This document shows positions 8,037 to 15,551 of a DNA stretch of 64,000 bases, piece after piece. The translations under genes and the position numbers were made by a program. The notes beneath the pieces were generated by a model that was not told the origin of the DNA, made no database searches, and saw only the letters and a program-made list of their open reading frames with translations. The stretch's first letter is position 1. Each line of letters starts with the position of its first letter. The stretch comes from Bacteroidales bacterium UBA3653. GTDB lineage: Bacteria; Bacteroidota; Bacteroidia; Bacteroidales; Paludibacteraceae. The stretch spans positions 1 to 64,000 of the forward strand of contig DFKE01000014.1 of assembly GCA_002373505.1 (NCBI GenBank), read 5' to 3'.

Positions 8037-9084
8037 TCTTGCGGATGAATACGCGTACATAACATCTTTTTCCATTTACGTATCCTCTTCCTTTAGAAAG
8101 ATTCAAGTCATATTCATTTCCTAATATTTCAAATTGCTCAGGGCAATACTTATCAAGGAAAGAAATAGGTACGCCCATTATTCCTTCATAATCAGATGGG
8201 ATTGCACTTGTGCTTGGAACTTCTATTGCATCATAGTTATCGTAATGCTGATATTCAGTAAGACCCTTTAATTTCTTGTTAAACTTTAAATTATCAGCCA
8301 TGCTCATAAGTTGTAACGGCTTATGGCGCATTCCATGGTCTATGTTTGTGAACCAACAGCAGTTTCTGAACTTCACTAATCCTGTTGAACTATCATAAAC
8401 TCCATCTGCAAAATCATTTCGGGGATCTCCTAATATTCTAAAATAAGCATTTCCTGCATTAAAACCGCTACCAAGCCATATCTTGTTATCTTTTATAAGA
8501 GGAAAAACTTCTTTGTATGTAATCGCATTCATATTCCCAATAATAGAGAATTGTTTCTTTCCCTCCATAATCCATGCAAGAAACTCCCGAAAGAGCGAGA
8601 ATGGTGGGTTTGTGATAATAATATCTGCTTCGTCTCGAAGAGCGGTTACTTCGTCAGAACGGAAGTCTCCGTCGCCTTCGAGGTAACTCCATTGCAGGTC
8701 GTCAATGTCAATTCGACCGCTGTTGTTGGTATCGTGCGTAAGTGTAAATATTTTGCCCTTGATACGGCTTTTCTCTACGTTGTACAACGGATTCTCCGTT
8801 TCAAAGAGTGTCGGTTGCCAGTCGGTTTGGTACTTTTTGCTTTCGATGGCATAGGACGTAGAAATGAGTTTTTTCAGACCGAAGAACTCAAAGTTTTGTG
8901 CAAAGAACTTGGTAAAGTTGCTCCATTCCGGATCATCGCAAGGCAACAAGATTGTCTTGCCCCGAAAGACATCGGGGTTGTATTCAATGTATGCGTTTAC
9001 TTCTTTCTGAATGTCCGCATACTGGGTGTAGAACTCATCGTTTTTAGCATTCTTCGCTGCTCCTAAATTCGCGTTTTTTGCCAT
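8032..9084 (-). CDS. EcoRI-family adenine-specific DNA methyltransferase
   Basis: 350 residues. It resembles the EcoRI methyltransferase family (PF13651): an N-terminal AKNDEFYTQY-DI-KE segment, GKTILLPCDDPEWSNF (SAM-binding motif I), the catalytic NPPF tetrapeptide near residue 160 with the lead-in EADIIITNPPFSLF, and the C-terminal target-recognition part (CCWFTNIDHGMRHKPL, FLDKYCPEQFEILG). It would methylate adenine to protect host DNA from the adjacent nuclease. The start is the ATG at 9084; a TTG 30 nt upstream is in frame but lies inside a perfect inverted repeat (9086-9116) that is better read as a regulatory site. The gene is more AT-rich than the housekeeping genes around the island. 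Confidence 0.85.
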   Translation of the reverse strand: MAKNANLGAAKNAKNDEFYTQYADIQKEVNAYIEYNPDVFRGKTILLPCDDPEWSNFTKFFAQNFEFFGLKKLISTSYAIESKKYQTDWQPTLFETENPLYNVEKSRIKGKIFTLTHDTNNSGRIDIDDLQWSYLEGDGDFRSDEVTALRDEADIIITNPPFSLFREFLAWIMEGKKQFSIIGNMNAITYKEVFPLIKDNKIWLGSGFNAGNAYFRILGDPRNDFADGVYDSSTGLVKFRNCCWFTNIDHGMRHKPLQLMSMADNLKFNKKLKGLTEYQHYDNYDAIEVPSTSAIPSDYEGIMGVPISFLDKYCPEQFEILGNEYDLNLSKGRGYVNGKRCYVRVFIRKK

Positions 9085-9085
9085 G

Positions 9086-9116
9086 GATTGATAGTCATTT
9101 ACGCATACTATCAATC
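9086..9116. promoter_or_regulatory. 10-bp perfect inverted repeat abutting the methyltransferase start
   Basis: GATTGATAGT (9086-9095) and ACTATCAATC (9107-9116), 11-nt spacer, ending 1 nt before the ATG. Its place suggests an operator for autoregulation or an mRNA hairpin covering the initiation region. Placement and symmetry are seen; the role is inferred. Confidence 0.6.
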
Positions 9117-9150
9117 ACCAAACGGACAAAAAGAGTGTGAGCGATTTATC

Positions 9151-9312
9151 CGTTCGCCAAGGTATGTAGGAAGACCCGATCCCCGTAATAAATGCTCACA
9201 CTTGATTTGCATGAGCATCGCTATTATACACGGAGATGGGTATCCCTACAAGAGACACCTCAACTTATTATTTCTAGGTTCTTATTGAAACTTCCTACAT
9301 TTCTGGCGAACG
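9151..9312. ncRNA. Unidentified 162-nt highly structured element
   Basis: A long multi-part hairpin between the KAP NTPase and methyltransferase genes. The closing stem pairs CGTTCGCCA (9151-9159) with TGGCGAACG (9304-9312), has a 4x3 internal loop, then pairs ATGTAGGAAG (9164-9173) with CTTCCTACAT (9291-9300). Next, 9174-9186 pairs with 9230-9241 (11 bp, one bulge, one mismatch), AATA with TATT, and ATGCTCA (9192-9198) with TGAGCAT (9212-9218) at the apex. A 48-nt bulge on the 3' side (9242-9289) holds a weak extra hairpin. A competing 15-bp pairing (9134-9149 with 9187-9202) would exclude the apex. It could be a defence-associated structured RNA, a leader switch of the methyltransferase operon, or a palindromic mobile element. 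I recognise no known family and see no promoter, so the ncRNA label is provisional. Confidence 0.5.
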
Positions 9313-9353
9313 ATGAAATAATAGTAATGCTTTATTAATATGTTATTTTATCA

Positions 9354-9369
9354 CTCCGACGCTTCGGAG
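9354..9369. terminator. Hairpin downstream of the KAP NTPase gene
   Basis: CTCCGA, loop CGCT, TCGGAG, 51 nt past the stop at 9421. No T-run follows it on the minus strand, so it is a weak terminator candidate. The gap 9117-9420 contains this, the 162-nt element, and nothing coding. Confidence 0.35.
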
Positions 9370-9420
9370 ATATTATTTACATAGTACTTTTTGCTGCCAT
9401 CTTACGTCTTAATGACATTC

Positions 9421-12114
9421 TTAAATATATATTGTTATATGTTCGATATCCCTTATTAACTTTGATTTTAAGAATATATTTAGACTTATATTATCAATAT
9501 GCTGCTTCATATTCTCAATTTTTTCTTTATTAGAACGATGAGTGGAAAAATTCATTGTATTATTCGGATTAAGAATCATCTCTTTTAAGTCTGATTCATA
9601 TTTTTTTAGCGTGTTTAATTGATTTATCTGAATTTCTAAATTATTATTAATTATATTTTGAACATTTCCTTGATGAGTAAATTCTATTGGCATATAGTTA
9701 TTTTCCATATATATCCTCCAGAAATTACGCACGCGATAAATATTCTTTATTTTATCCATTTTTTTAGAGAATATAAGCAAATAAATTCTTTCTGAATCCC
9801 CGAAAATTTGCTTCCAAAACGGTTCACATGTGATTGCATTAGATTGAGGGTCAGAACTAATGTATTGCAATCTAACAAAATGGTCAAAATAATATTCAGG
9901 GTATTTTTCTATAAGTCCACGCGCAGTGTCACAGCACGCCTTTTCTAATATAATATGGTGATTCGATGGATTAACATGATGAATGCAGGCATACAATAAA
10001 TTTATGCCATAATTGTCAAAAGAGTTTGTTTCTTTTGCATATTCGTTAAAATGTCTTACAATTAAAGCATTTATTTCCTTTTCTTGAAATAATAATAAAT
10101 TATTTTGTTGGTCTTCTGTTGCTAAAAACATATCCCTGAGAAGGGAAATATCGCCCATAAGCAGCAACTTCTTATTGAAATACTCAACCAAATGATTATA
10201 AAGAATATCTTTATCAAATTTGCCAGAAAATTTATTCTTGTATTCACTGATTATTTCCGGTATGCGAACTATTTGTTTGGCGAGAACTGCAGATGAGTCA
10301 GAATTAGAATATCCATTATACAAGAGTACAATATCTATGTACTTAAATAATTCTTCAGCAGATTCTATTTGCTGCCTGCGAGAATCAATATAACTCAACA
10401 ATTCCGACATGGCTTTTGCATCCTCTGACCATTCTTTAATGGTAGTTTCAATTCTATTGAGATCCATCGTGAATAATTCGGCAAGTTGCGGAAGACGCAG
10501 AGTGTTATTTATATGATCAACAAAATAATTGTAAAAAGATTCTCTATGATATATACGGCGTGGTCTGCTACTTGTCACATTTGCACTAAAAAGGCGTTCT
10601 ACTATATCTTTACATGCAATCTTCTCCGATTTATCTTTACTACTATATACAAGGGTGTTGTTTGCACCATTAATAAGATATTCTAATCTAAAAAGAGCAG
10701 AGTATTCATCTCTAAATCTATATTTTATTATGGATAAAAGTAAGAAATCTATTACATCCACTTCTCCGCGTACGACCTGATAATCACTTTGAAATAAATT
10801 AATCAAACGCTTGGCATCACGCATTGTTGGAATATACTTTTGGAAAATATCAGAGTAATACCCTATTGTGTTTATTTCGGAAATATCATAACCAAATTGT
10901 GTAGTATCAACAATCGTCCTAAGCTGTGATATGATATAGTTATATATACCATAATAATGGCGCAATGGAATATTCCACTCAACATTAAAAAATTTATCTA
11001 CAAAGCAGGATTCTCCTTGGTAATTATTGAATTGTTCAAATTGTTTTTTGACATACTGCTTGTCATACGCGGTAATATATATTACATTAGGGAAGTTGGC
11101 ATTATTATCAAGTAATTTTAGAACTTCAATAATTTCATCCTGAGTAAGGCGATCGAAATCATCAATAACGAATACGACCTTTTTAGGCAAATATTTTAAG
11201 GTTTCAATAAGAATATTTTTTTTGTTTTGTACATTTACATTTTGAAATGAAGAGGAGATAGTGTCAATCCAACCCTTTGAGTCAATAAGTCTTAAAGCAT
11301 ATATGTATTCTTTGAAGAATGTAGATAACCCAAGGTGATATATTTTCAATCTTTCTGACAACAAATTAAGCGCGTCTTCTTGGATGGTAGTAATATCTTT
11401 CGAACTTCTTGGAAAAAATTTAATTATTTCGTAATCTTTGGTTGGCAGGTTCTGTAAAATCAGATTAATATAAGAAGTTTTGCCTGCTCCCCATTTGCCT
11501 GTGATACCAATACTCCACGAATGCTCCGATGTATCGAATTTCTGAATCTCTTTCGCAGCAGAATATGCCTTAGACGAGAAATCAAGAATATCTTGTTCCT
11601 TATTATCAATGGCAGTATCATATAAGTAATAGGATTCTGATTCTTTCTTATCCTTTTTAGATAGATTTGAGATAATTTCTATTATAATGAAATCAACAAA
11701 GATGCATCCTATTAAAACAATTCCCCAATCCAAATATTTGAATTGCCATTCAAGAGGAAGAAAATCATATGAATTAGAGATAAATCTAAAGTAGACGTAT
11801 TGGAAAAGCACGATTGCAAGTAATGGCAATGCCATTCGCCAGTTTATTCGTGTTTTATAATAAGTAATGAAGATAATCCATATAAGCGTAGCAATAGAAC
11901 ATAGGATCATTAGGGCACATCCCCAACCGCGATTTATATACAAATACGGTACGATATATTTATTAAAAATAGGCTGCCATACATTTATAAGTTCTATAGT
12001 GAAATATGCTAGGAAAAATGCCCAAAAAGCGAAACGAATCATGTAATGGATGTTTTCACTTTTAGTGAGCCATTGAAGCCACTTTTTATACCATATTTCA
12101 TCTGTTTTCTGCAT
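9421..12114 (-). CDS. KAP-family P-loop NTPase with N-terminal membrane segments
   Basis: 897 residues, strongly AT-rich compared with its neighbours. The N-terminus has four predicted membrane helices (about 25-45, 65-85, 93-110, 130-148), followed by a KAP NTPase domain: Walker A GKWGAGKTS at 206-214, Walker B VVFVIDDFDRL at 313-323, and the later KAP segment PTMRDAKRLINLF near 450. The last 400 residues are alpha-helical and unassigned. Membrane KAP NTPases recur in bacterial anti-phage islands (KAP ATPases are part of Qat-type systems), which fits the neighbouring restriction genes. The start is 38 nt past the stop of the small 12153 gene, so it is probably the fourth gene of the operon driven from 13114-13144. 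Base composition suggests horizontal transfer. Confidence 0.8.
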   Translation of the reverse strand: MQKTDEIWYKKWLQWLTKSENIHYMIRFAFWAFFLAYFTIELINVWQPIFNKYIVPYLYINRGWGCALMILCSIATLIWIIFITYYKTRINWRMALPLLAIVLFQYVYFRFISNSYDFLPLEWQFKYLDWGIVLIGCIFVDFIIIEIISNLSKKDKKESESYYLYDTAIDNKEQDILDFSSKAYSAAKEIQKFDTSEHSWSIGITGKWGAGKTSYINLILQNLPTKDYEIIKFFPRSSKDITTIQEDALNLLSERLKIYHLGLSTFFKEYIYALRLIDSKGWIDTISSSFQNVNVQNKKNILIETLKYLPKKVVFVIDDFDRLTQDEIIEVLKLLDNNANFPNVIYITAYDKQYVKKQFEQFNNYQGESCFVDKFFNVEWNIPLRHYYGIYNYIISQLRTIVDTTQFGYDISEINTIGYYSDIFQKYIPTMRDAKRLINLFQSDYQVVRGEVDVIDFLLLSIIKYRFRDEYSALFRLEYLINGANNTLVYSSKDKSEKIACKDIVERLFSANVTSSRPRRIYHRESFYNYFVDHINNTLRLPQLAELFTMDLNRIETTIKEWSEDAKAMSELLSYIDSRRQQIESAEELFKYIDIVLLYNGYSNSDSSAVLAKQIVRIPEIISEYKNKFSGKFDKDILYNHLVEYFNKKLLLMGDISLLRDMFLATEDQQNNLLLFQEKEINALIVRHFNEYAKETNSFDNYGINLLYACIHHVNPSNHHIILEKACCDTARGLIEKYPEYYFDHFVRLQYISSDPQSNAITCEPFWKQIFGDSERIYLLIFSKKMDKIKNIYRVRNFWRIYMENNYMPIEFTHQGNVQNIINNNLEIQINQLNTLKKYESDLKEMILNPNNTMNFSTHRSNKEKIENMKQHIDNISLNIFLKSKLIRDIEHITIYI

Positions 12115-12152
12115 CTCTATTTTTATTTTGCCATCAATTGACGTCGGGGAGG

Positions 12153-12338
12153 TTATAATGATTGTGCCAGATATTCGTCGCCCATTAGGTACAAGCCGGT
12201 AGCCGGATCATGCAACTCGCTGCAAAGAGGCGAAGTATAGAATAAATCCAAGGCTTGGGAAGCACTGATACCTCTCTGTTCGCTGACACGCGTAACCACG
12301 CGCCCGATCTTATTCCACATTAATACATTGCTTAACAT
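12153..12338 (-). CDS. Small DUF3791-like protein, third gene of the DUF3990 module
   Basis: 61 residues: MLSNVLMWNKIGRVVTRVSE, then SASQALDLFYTS and HDPATGLYLMGDEYL. This resembles the small conserved protein that accompanies DUF3990 genes in Bacteroidota and Firmicutes, usually labelled DUF3791-like. It overlaps the DUF3990 gene by 7 nt. Function unknown; antitoxin-like by position only. Confidence 0.65.
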   Translation of the reverse strand: MLSNVLMWNKIGRVVTRVSEQRGISASQALDLFYTSPLCSELHDPATGLYLMGDEYLAQSL

Positions 12339-12832
12339 ACCAAACTCTCCTTAAAATGCAGGCACTCATCAATAGCCTGTTGGTTGAGAATACAAATCTG
12401 ATGATTGGGCTGGTGTTTGCTCAGTTCGCTCAATGCAAACTCTGCTGTTGCAGTACCAGCGATATAGGCTTCTACCATGTCAATGACGCGGTCATTGGCT
12501 ATTCCGCCTTCTATGCAGTCATAGTTCGCCCACGGACGTTTACCGGTACGGCTGTTCGCAATGAAATTGAGCCAGTCACTATCGTATTTGGGAAAGAAAA
12601 GATAAGAATACTTTTTGCGCAGAGCACCCATATCCAAAGTATAAACAGAAAGAATTTTATCCGCTTTACGGCGACGAGCCATGCGGTCTGCCCACAACTC
12701 GGCTTGCTCCCGCATAGCCGTGACATAGAAACCCTGTCCGAAATCCAAGCCGGGACGGCCTGCACTCACTAACGGATGTTCAATAGGTTCTGTTCCGCCG
12801 TGATAAACTTCTATGATGCCTTCTGCTCCCAT
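12332..12832 (-). CDS. DUF3990 protein (ADP-ribosyltransferase-like)
   Basis: 166 residues. DUF3990 (PF13151) is recognised from VYHGGTEPIEHPLVSAGRPG and LDFGQGFYVTAMREQAELWA at the N-terminus and the later YDCIEGGIANDRV and HQICILNQQAID segments. The YHGGT start, G-GFY strand and C-terminal QICILNQQA are reminiscent of ADP-ribosyltransferase folds, so a toxin role is plausible but inferred. It overlaps the upstream DUF3791 gene by 22 nt and the downstream small gene by 7 nt, so the three are translated as a unit. Confidence 0.75.
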   Translation of the reverse strand: MGAEGIIEVYHGGTEPIEHPLVSAGRPGLDFGQGFYVTAMREQAELWADRMARRRKADKILSVYTLDMGALRKKYSYLFFPKYDSDWLNFIANSRTGKRPWANYDCIEGGIANDRVIDMVEAYIAGTATAEFALSELSKHQPNHQICILNQQAIDECLHFKESLVC

Positions 12833-13059
12833 AATTCAAGCGTTTGGATAATATCTTGTGTGACATTCTCGCGGCTCTCGCTATGCAATACCTCATAGCA
12901 CGGGAATATATATTCGTCTATCAGGTTAACGCGTTTCATCCTCTGATAAACCTCCGATGCCGGTTGCTGCAAAGCTATAGCTACAGACTCCACGCATGAT
13001 GCCGCAAAGATATTGCGGTTTTCGTTTCCGGATGGTGTATATGTATATGTCTCACTCAT
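12811..13059 (-). CDS. DUF3791 protein, candidate antitoxin of the DUF3990 module
   Basis: 82 residues. The core FAASCVESVAIALQQPASEV, then YQRMKRVNLIDEYIFPCYEV and LHSESRENVTQDII, is typical of DUF3791 (PF12668). It is first in a tightly overlapped operon with DUF3990 and a second small protein, then the KAP NTPase. The fixed DUF3791-DUF3990 partnership suggests a toxin-antitoxin or defence role, but no function is established to my knowledge. Promoter at 13114-13144; leader about 45 nt. Confidence 0.75.
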   Translation of the reverse strand: MSETYTYTPSGNENRNIFAASCVESVAIALQQPASEVYQRMKRVNLIDEYIFPCYEVLHSESRENVTQDIIQTLELWEQKAS

Positions 13060-13113
13060 GTCTTTGCAACTTTCTTATCCCTAAAGGGAACGATTAATTG
13101 CATTTTTCGGCTG

Positions 13114-13144
13114 CAAAGTTACAATAAAAAAATGACATACGCAA
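13114..13144 (-). promoter_or_regulatory. Promoter of the DUF3791/DUF3990/KAP operon
   Basis: Minus strand TTG (in TTGCGTAT), 20 nt, TAACTTTG. The gap 13145-13370 upstream holds nothing recognisable. Confidence 0.7.
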
Positions 13145-13370
13145 GAGCATACATCATTTTTGTGGCATTTTTCCCGTCTCGTTGTTTCGACCTTCTGCCA
13201 CCAATACCGACCGGACAAAAACTTGTTTCAGCGGATTTTCGGCTTACTCCGTATGTAAATATTTTCTTTTTATATTTCGGTCTTCTCCCGCTCATTGGTC
13301 GGTGAAAGTTATAAACAATTCTTTCGGCACTCTCCGTTGTGATCGTTCATCTATTAATGTCATCCATTTG

Positions 13371-13387
13371 CCAAAGGTAACCTTTGG
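13371..13387. terminator. Perfect palindrome past the DUF4143 ATPase gene
   Basis: CCAAAGGT, A, ACCTTTGG, 10 nt after the stop at 13398 on the minus strand. No T-run follows, so termination is only likely. Confidence 0.4.
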
Positions 13388-13397
13388 ATGAGGATTT

Positions 13398-14708
13398 TTA
13401 TATCACCTTTTCAAGTAAAAAAGGAATTACACCTACATATGTCACTCCAGCATCATCGGTCCAAGGGAGAGTATAACCATCCAAAACCACTATTTTTCGG
13501 AACGAATCACGGGTATTTCGCAACGAGAAAGTCTCTTGCTCTCTCTTTTCCGGAGTGTCAATATTAAGTGCCGATTGGATATAGATCTGCTCAAAACCGG
13601 TATTGACGATAAAATCAATCTCATATTGGGCTTGCTGACGTTTACCGTTTACCATCCTTTGTACTTCTACTACACCTACATCCACTCTATAACCACGACG
13701 AATGAGTTCATTATACAACATGTTTTCCATCAAATGGCTTCGCTCTTGCTGGCGGAAATTAAGTCGCGCGTTACGCAAGCCTAAATCCATCGCATAGTAT
13801 TTCTTAATATTCTCAAAATAGCGCTTTCCCTTAACATCATAGCGTTCTGCAACCGAGATAAGATAGGCATCCTCCAGATAACTTAAATAAACTTTTATAG
13901 TCGGATCAGTGGTCGGTAATGACATCACAGAAGTTATGGTATTGGCTAACTTATGCGGATTAGACAAAGAGCCTACAGACGAGTAAATAGCATCAGTCAA
14001 GGCATCAATTATGACATCGTCTTTCAAGTTATAGCGATCAACAATATCTTTCATATACACGTCTTTATGTAGGTTTGCCAAATAGTTCCGTTTCTCTTGC
14101 TCATTGGGCTCAAGTACAGCCAGAGGCATTCCACCAAAATTCAAATAAAAATCCAAAGCTTCAGCTTTTTCTAAACCCGCAAACGCATAGAATTCCGCAA
14201 ATGAGAGCGGATAGACTTTAATTTCACTTCCACGGTCCCGGAAATAAGTAACAATATCCGAAGAAAGCATCTTGCTGTTACTACCGGTTACATAAACATC
14301 AATATTGGGCTGTTTCCGTAGTCCGTTTAAGACATCGTAGAAAGTAATATATAACGAATCCCTGTCTTCTTCTGCTACTCGCGATAAATCTACATTCGGG
14401 GCCAATACCTTGGAGCACCGTTGTATCTCATCGATAAAGACATAATATTTACGTCGTTTGTTTTTACACTTAGCCCTCACATATTCTGACAAGACTTGCG
14501 GATTACGATAGGCTGCATTGGAGTCGTCCTCTAAATCTATCTCCACAAAGCAGTCTTCTGCTACTCCTTTGTTGATAAGAAATTGCTTATACAGACGGGA
14601 CAACAGGTAAGACTTTCCGCATCGACGTATACCGGTGATAATCTTCACTTTACCATTCCAACTTTTGGCGTAAAGTCGTTCTACATAGTCGTTTCTTTGT
14701 ATATCCAT
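13398..14708 (-). CDS. AAA_14/DUF4143 ATPase
   Basis: 436 residues. An N-terminal AAA ATPase of the AAA_14 type (Walker A GIRRCGKSYLL near 26-36, Walker B KYYVFIDEIQR near 95, sensor VYVTGSNSKML) is joined to a C-terminal DUF4143 domain (about 230-400), which in this family resembles a restriction-endonuclease-like fold (YEIDFIVNT). These are common in Bacteroidales, often in many copies, and their biology is unknown; a DNA-related or defence role is often suggested. Monocistronic with its own promoter; the ATG at 14708 gives a leader of about 55 nt. Confidence 0.85.
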   Translation of the reverse strand: MDIQRNDYVERLYAKSWNGKVKIITGIRRCGKSYLLSRLYKQFLINKGVAEDCFVEIDLEDDSNAAYRNPQVLSEYVRAKCKNKRRKYYVFIDEIQRCSKVLAPNVDLSRVAEEDRDSLYITFYDVLNGLRKQPNIDVYVTGSNSKMLSSDIVTYFRDRGSEIKVYPLSFAEFYAFAGLEKAEALDFYLNFGGMPLAVLEPNEQEKRNYLANLHKDVYMKDIVDRYNLKDDVIIDALTDAIYSSVGSLSNPHKLANTITSVMSLPTTDPTIKVYLSYLEDAYLISVAERYDVKGKRYFENIKKYYAMDLGLRNARLNFRQQERSHLMENMLYNELIRRGYRVDVGVVEVQRMVNGKRQQAQYEIDFIVNTGFEQIYIQSALNIDTPEKREQETFSLRNTRDSFRKIVVLDGYTLPWTDDAGVTYVGVIPFLLEKVI

Positions 14709-14769
14709 AACATGCTATTTGGTTCAAATTTAGTTGCAATTGCAACCATTCTTAAAGCAAAATTCGCCG

Positions 14770-14800
14770 CAAAGATACTGCTTTTTATTCAATTATGCAA
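14770..14800 (-). promoter_or_regulatory. Promoter of the DUF4143 ATPase gene
   Basis: Minus strand TTG (in TTGCATAA), 20 nt, TATCTTTG. Confidence 0.7.
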
Positions 14801-14906
14801 GTTTATTGTACAAAAAATATACTTTTTTATGCAGTACGGTGAATTTATTGCACAAAATCGCTCAATCCAACATGATAAATCCTGCCCAATAATAGGGATT
14901 GGAATA

Positions 14907-15062
14907 CTACTCTTGGAATACCTCTGCTAATAATTGCTGATTGAGAGAATGAAATTTGTTAGCAAGAAATGCCATAAATGACTCCCTATATTCGCGATAA
15001 AACAAGGTAATTGCCTTGTTGTTTTTCGCGCGAAAAGCTTGTATGTATTCGGTATCAGTCAT
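14907..15062 (-). pseudogene. Truncated ECF sigma factor (region 2 start only)
   Basis: 51 residues from the ATG at 15062: MTDTEYIQAFRAKNNKAITL, then FYREYRESFMAFLANKF and a stop after AEVFQE. This matches the N-terminal part of sigma-70 region 2 of Bacteroidales ECF factors, which should continue through the rest of region 2 and region 4 for about 120 more residues. Nothing sigma-like follows in any frame. The promoter is intact and of consensus quality (15083-15113), so a truncated product may still be made. Confidence 0.6.
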
Positions 15063-15082
15063 TAAGGTATCTTTTGCGCTTG

Positions 15083-15113
15083 CAAAGGTACAAATTTTTT
15101 CTGATATATGCAA
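15083..15113 (-). promoter_or_regulatory. Intact promoter before the sigma factor remnant
   Basis: Minus strand TTG, 20 nt, TACCTTTG at 15083-15090, 21 nt upstream of the ATG. Confidence 0.7.
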
Positions 15114-15551
15114 GTATACATGTTTTTTTATTTTTCAAAGACCCCTCCGCCACCTCGTTTTAGTGCCCTTTCCGCTGCCTCTTTTCGATGGAGAACAAGG
15201 TGCAGGTAAAGAGTGGAAAAGGGGCGTTTCAGGACCGTCCTAGACTTTGTTACTCAAAATCTGCTATAATCGTTTATATATCAACAAGTTACAAAGAACG
15301 CAAAAAGCAGCAAAAAATGCCGTTTTTACGGTTTCGTTTGCCGATATACACGTAATAGTTGACTGTCGGTTGACCGTCGGCTGACCGTCGGGATTGGCTG
15401 CAAAAACAATGCAGAGATACTGCTTGCTTGAGATATGGATGAGAGGGGAGGCGATTTTGGGCAAAAGATTGTCGGAATAGTCGCTCGGTCATCTCTCGGT
15501 TGTGAGTCGCTCTTCGCTCGGTGAACGGGAGTACGGATGTAAGAACTTACG
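15114..15551. other. Non-coding gap with an 11-nt tandem repeat
   Basis: 438 nt without a credible gene. Three 11-nt units (TTGACTGTCGG, TTGACCGTCGG, CTGACCGTCGG) lie at 15359-15391. At 15237-15254 there is an 18-mer, GTCCTAGACTTTGTTACT, that recurs with one mismatch on the opposite strand at 55054-55071. The rest shows nothing I can name. Confidence 0.6.

Noticed and set aside
9151..9312. Retron msr/msd RNA
   Set aside because: The structure and terminal inverted repeats are suggestive, but there is no reverse transcriptase gene in the window and no typical msr branch region.
12153..13059. DUF3791/DUF3990 as phage genes
   Set aside because: No phage structural or packaging genes are near; the tight overlap fits a toxin-antitoxin or defence module better.
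13371..13387. Promoter reading left from the CAAAGGTA inside the palindrome
   Set aside because: The -7 box matches but there is no TTG at the required distance and no gene follows.
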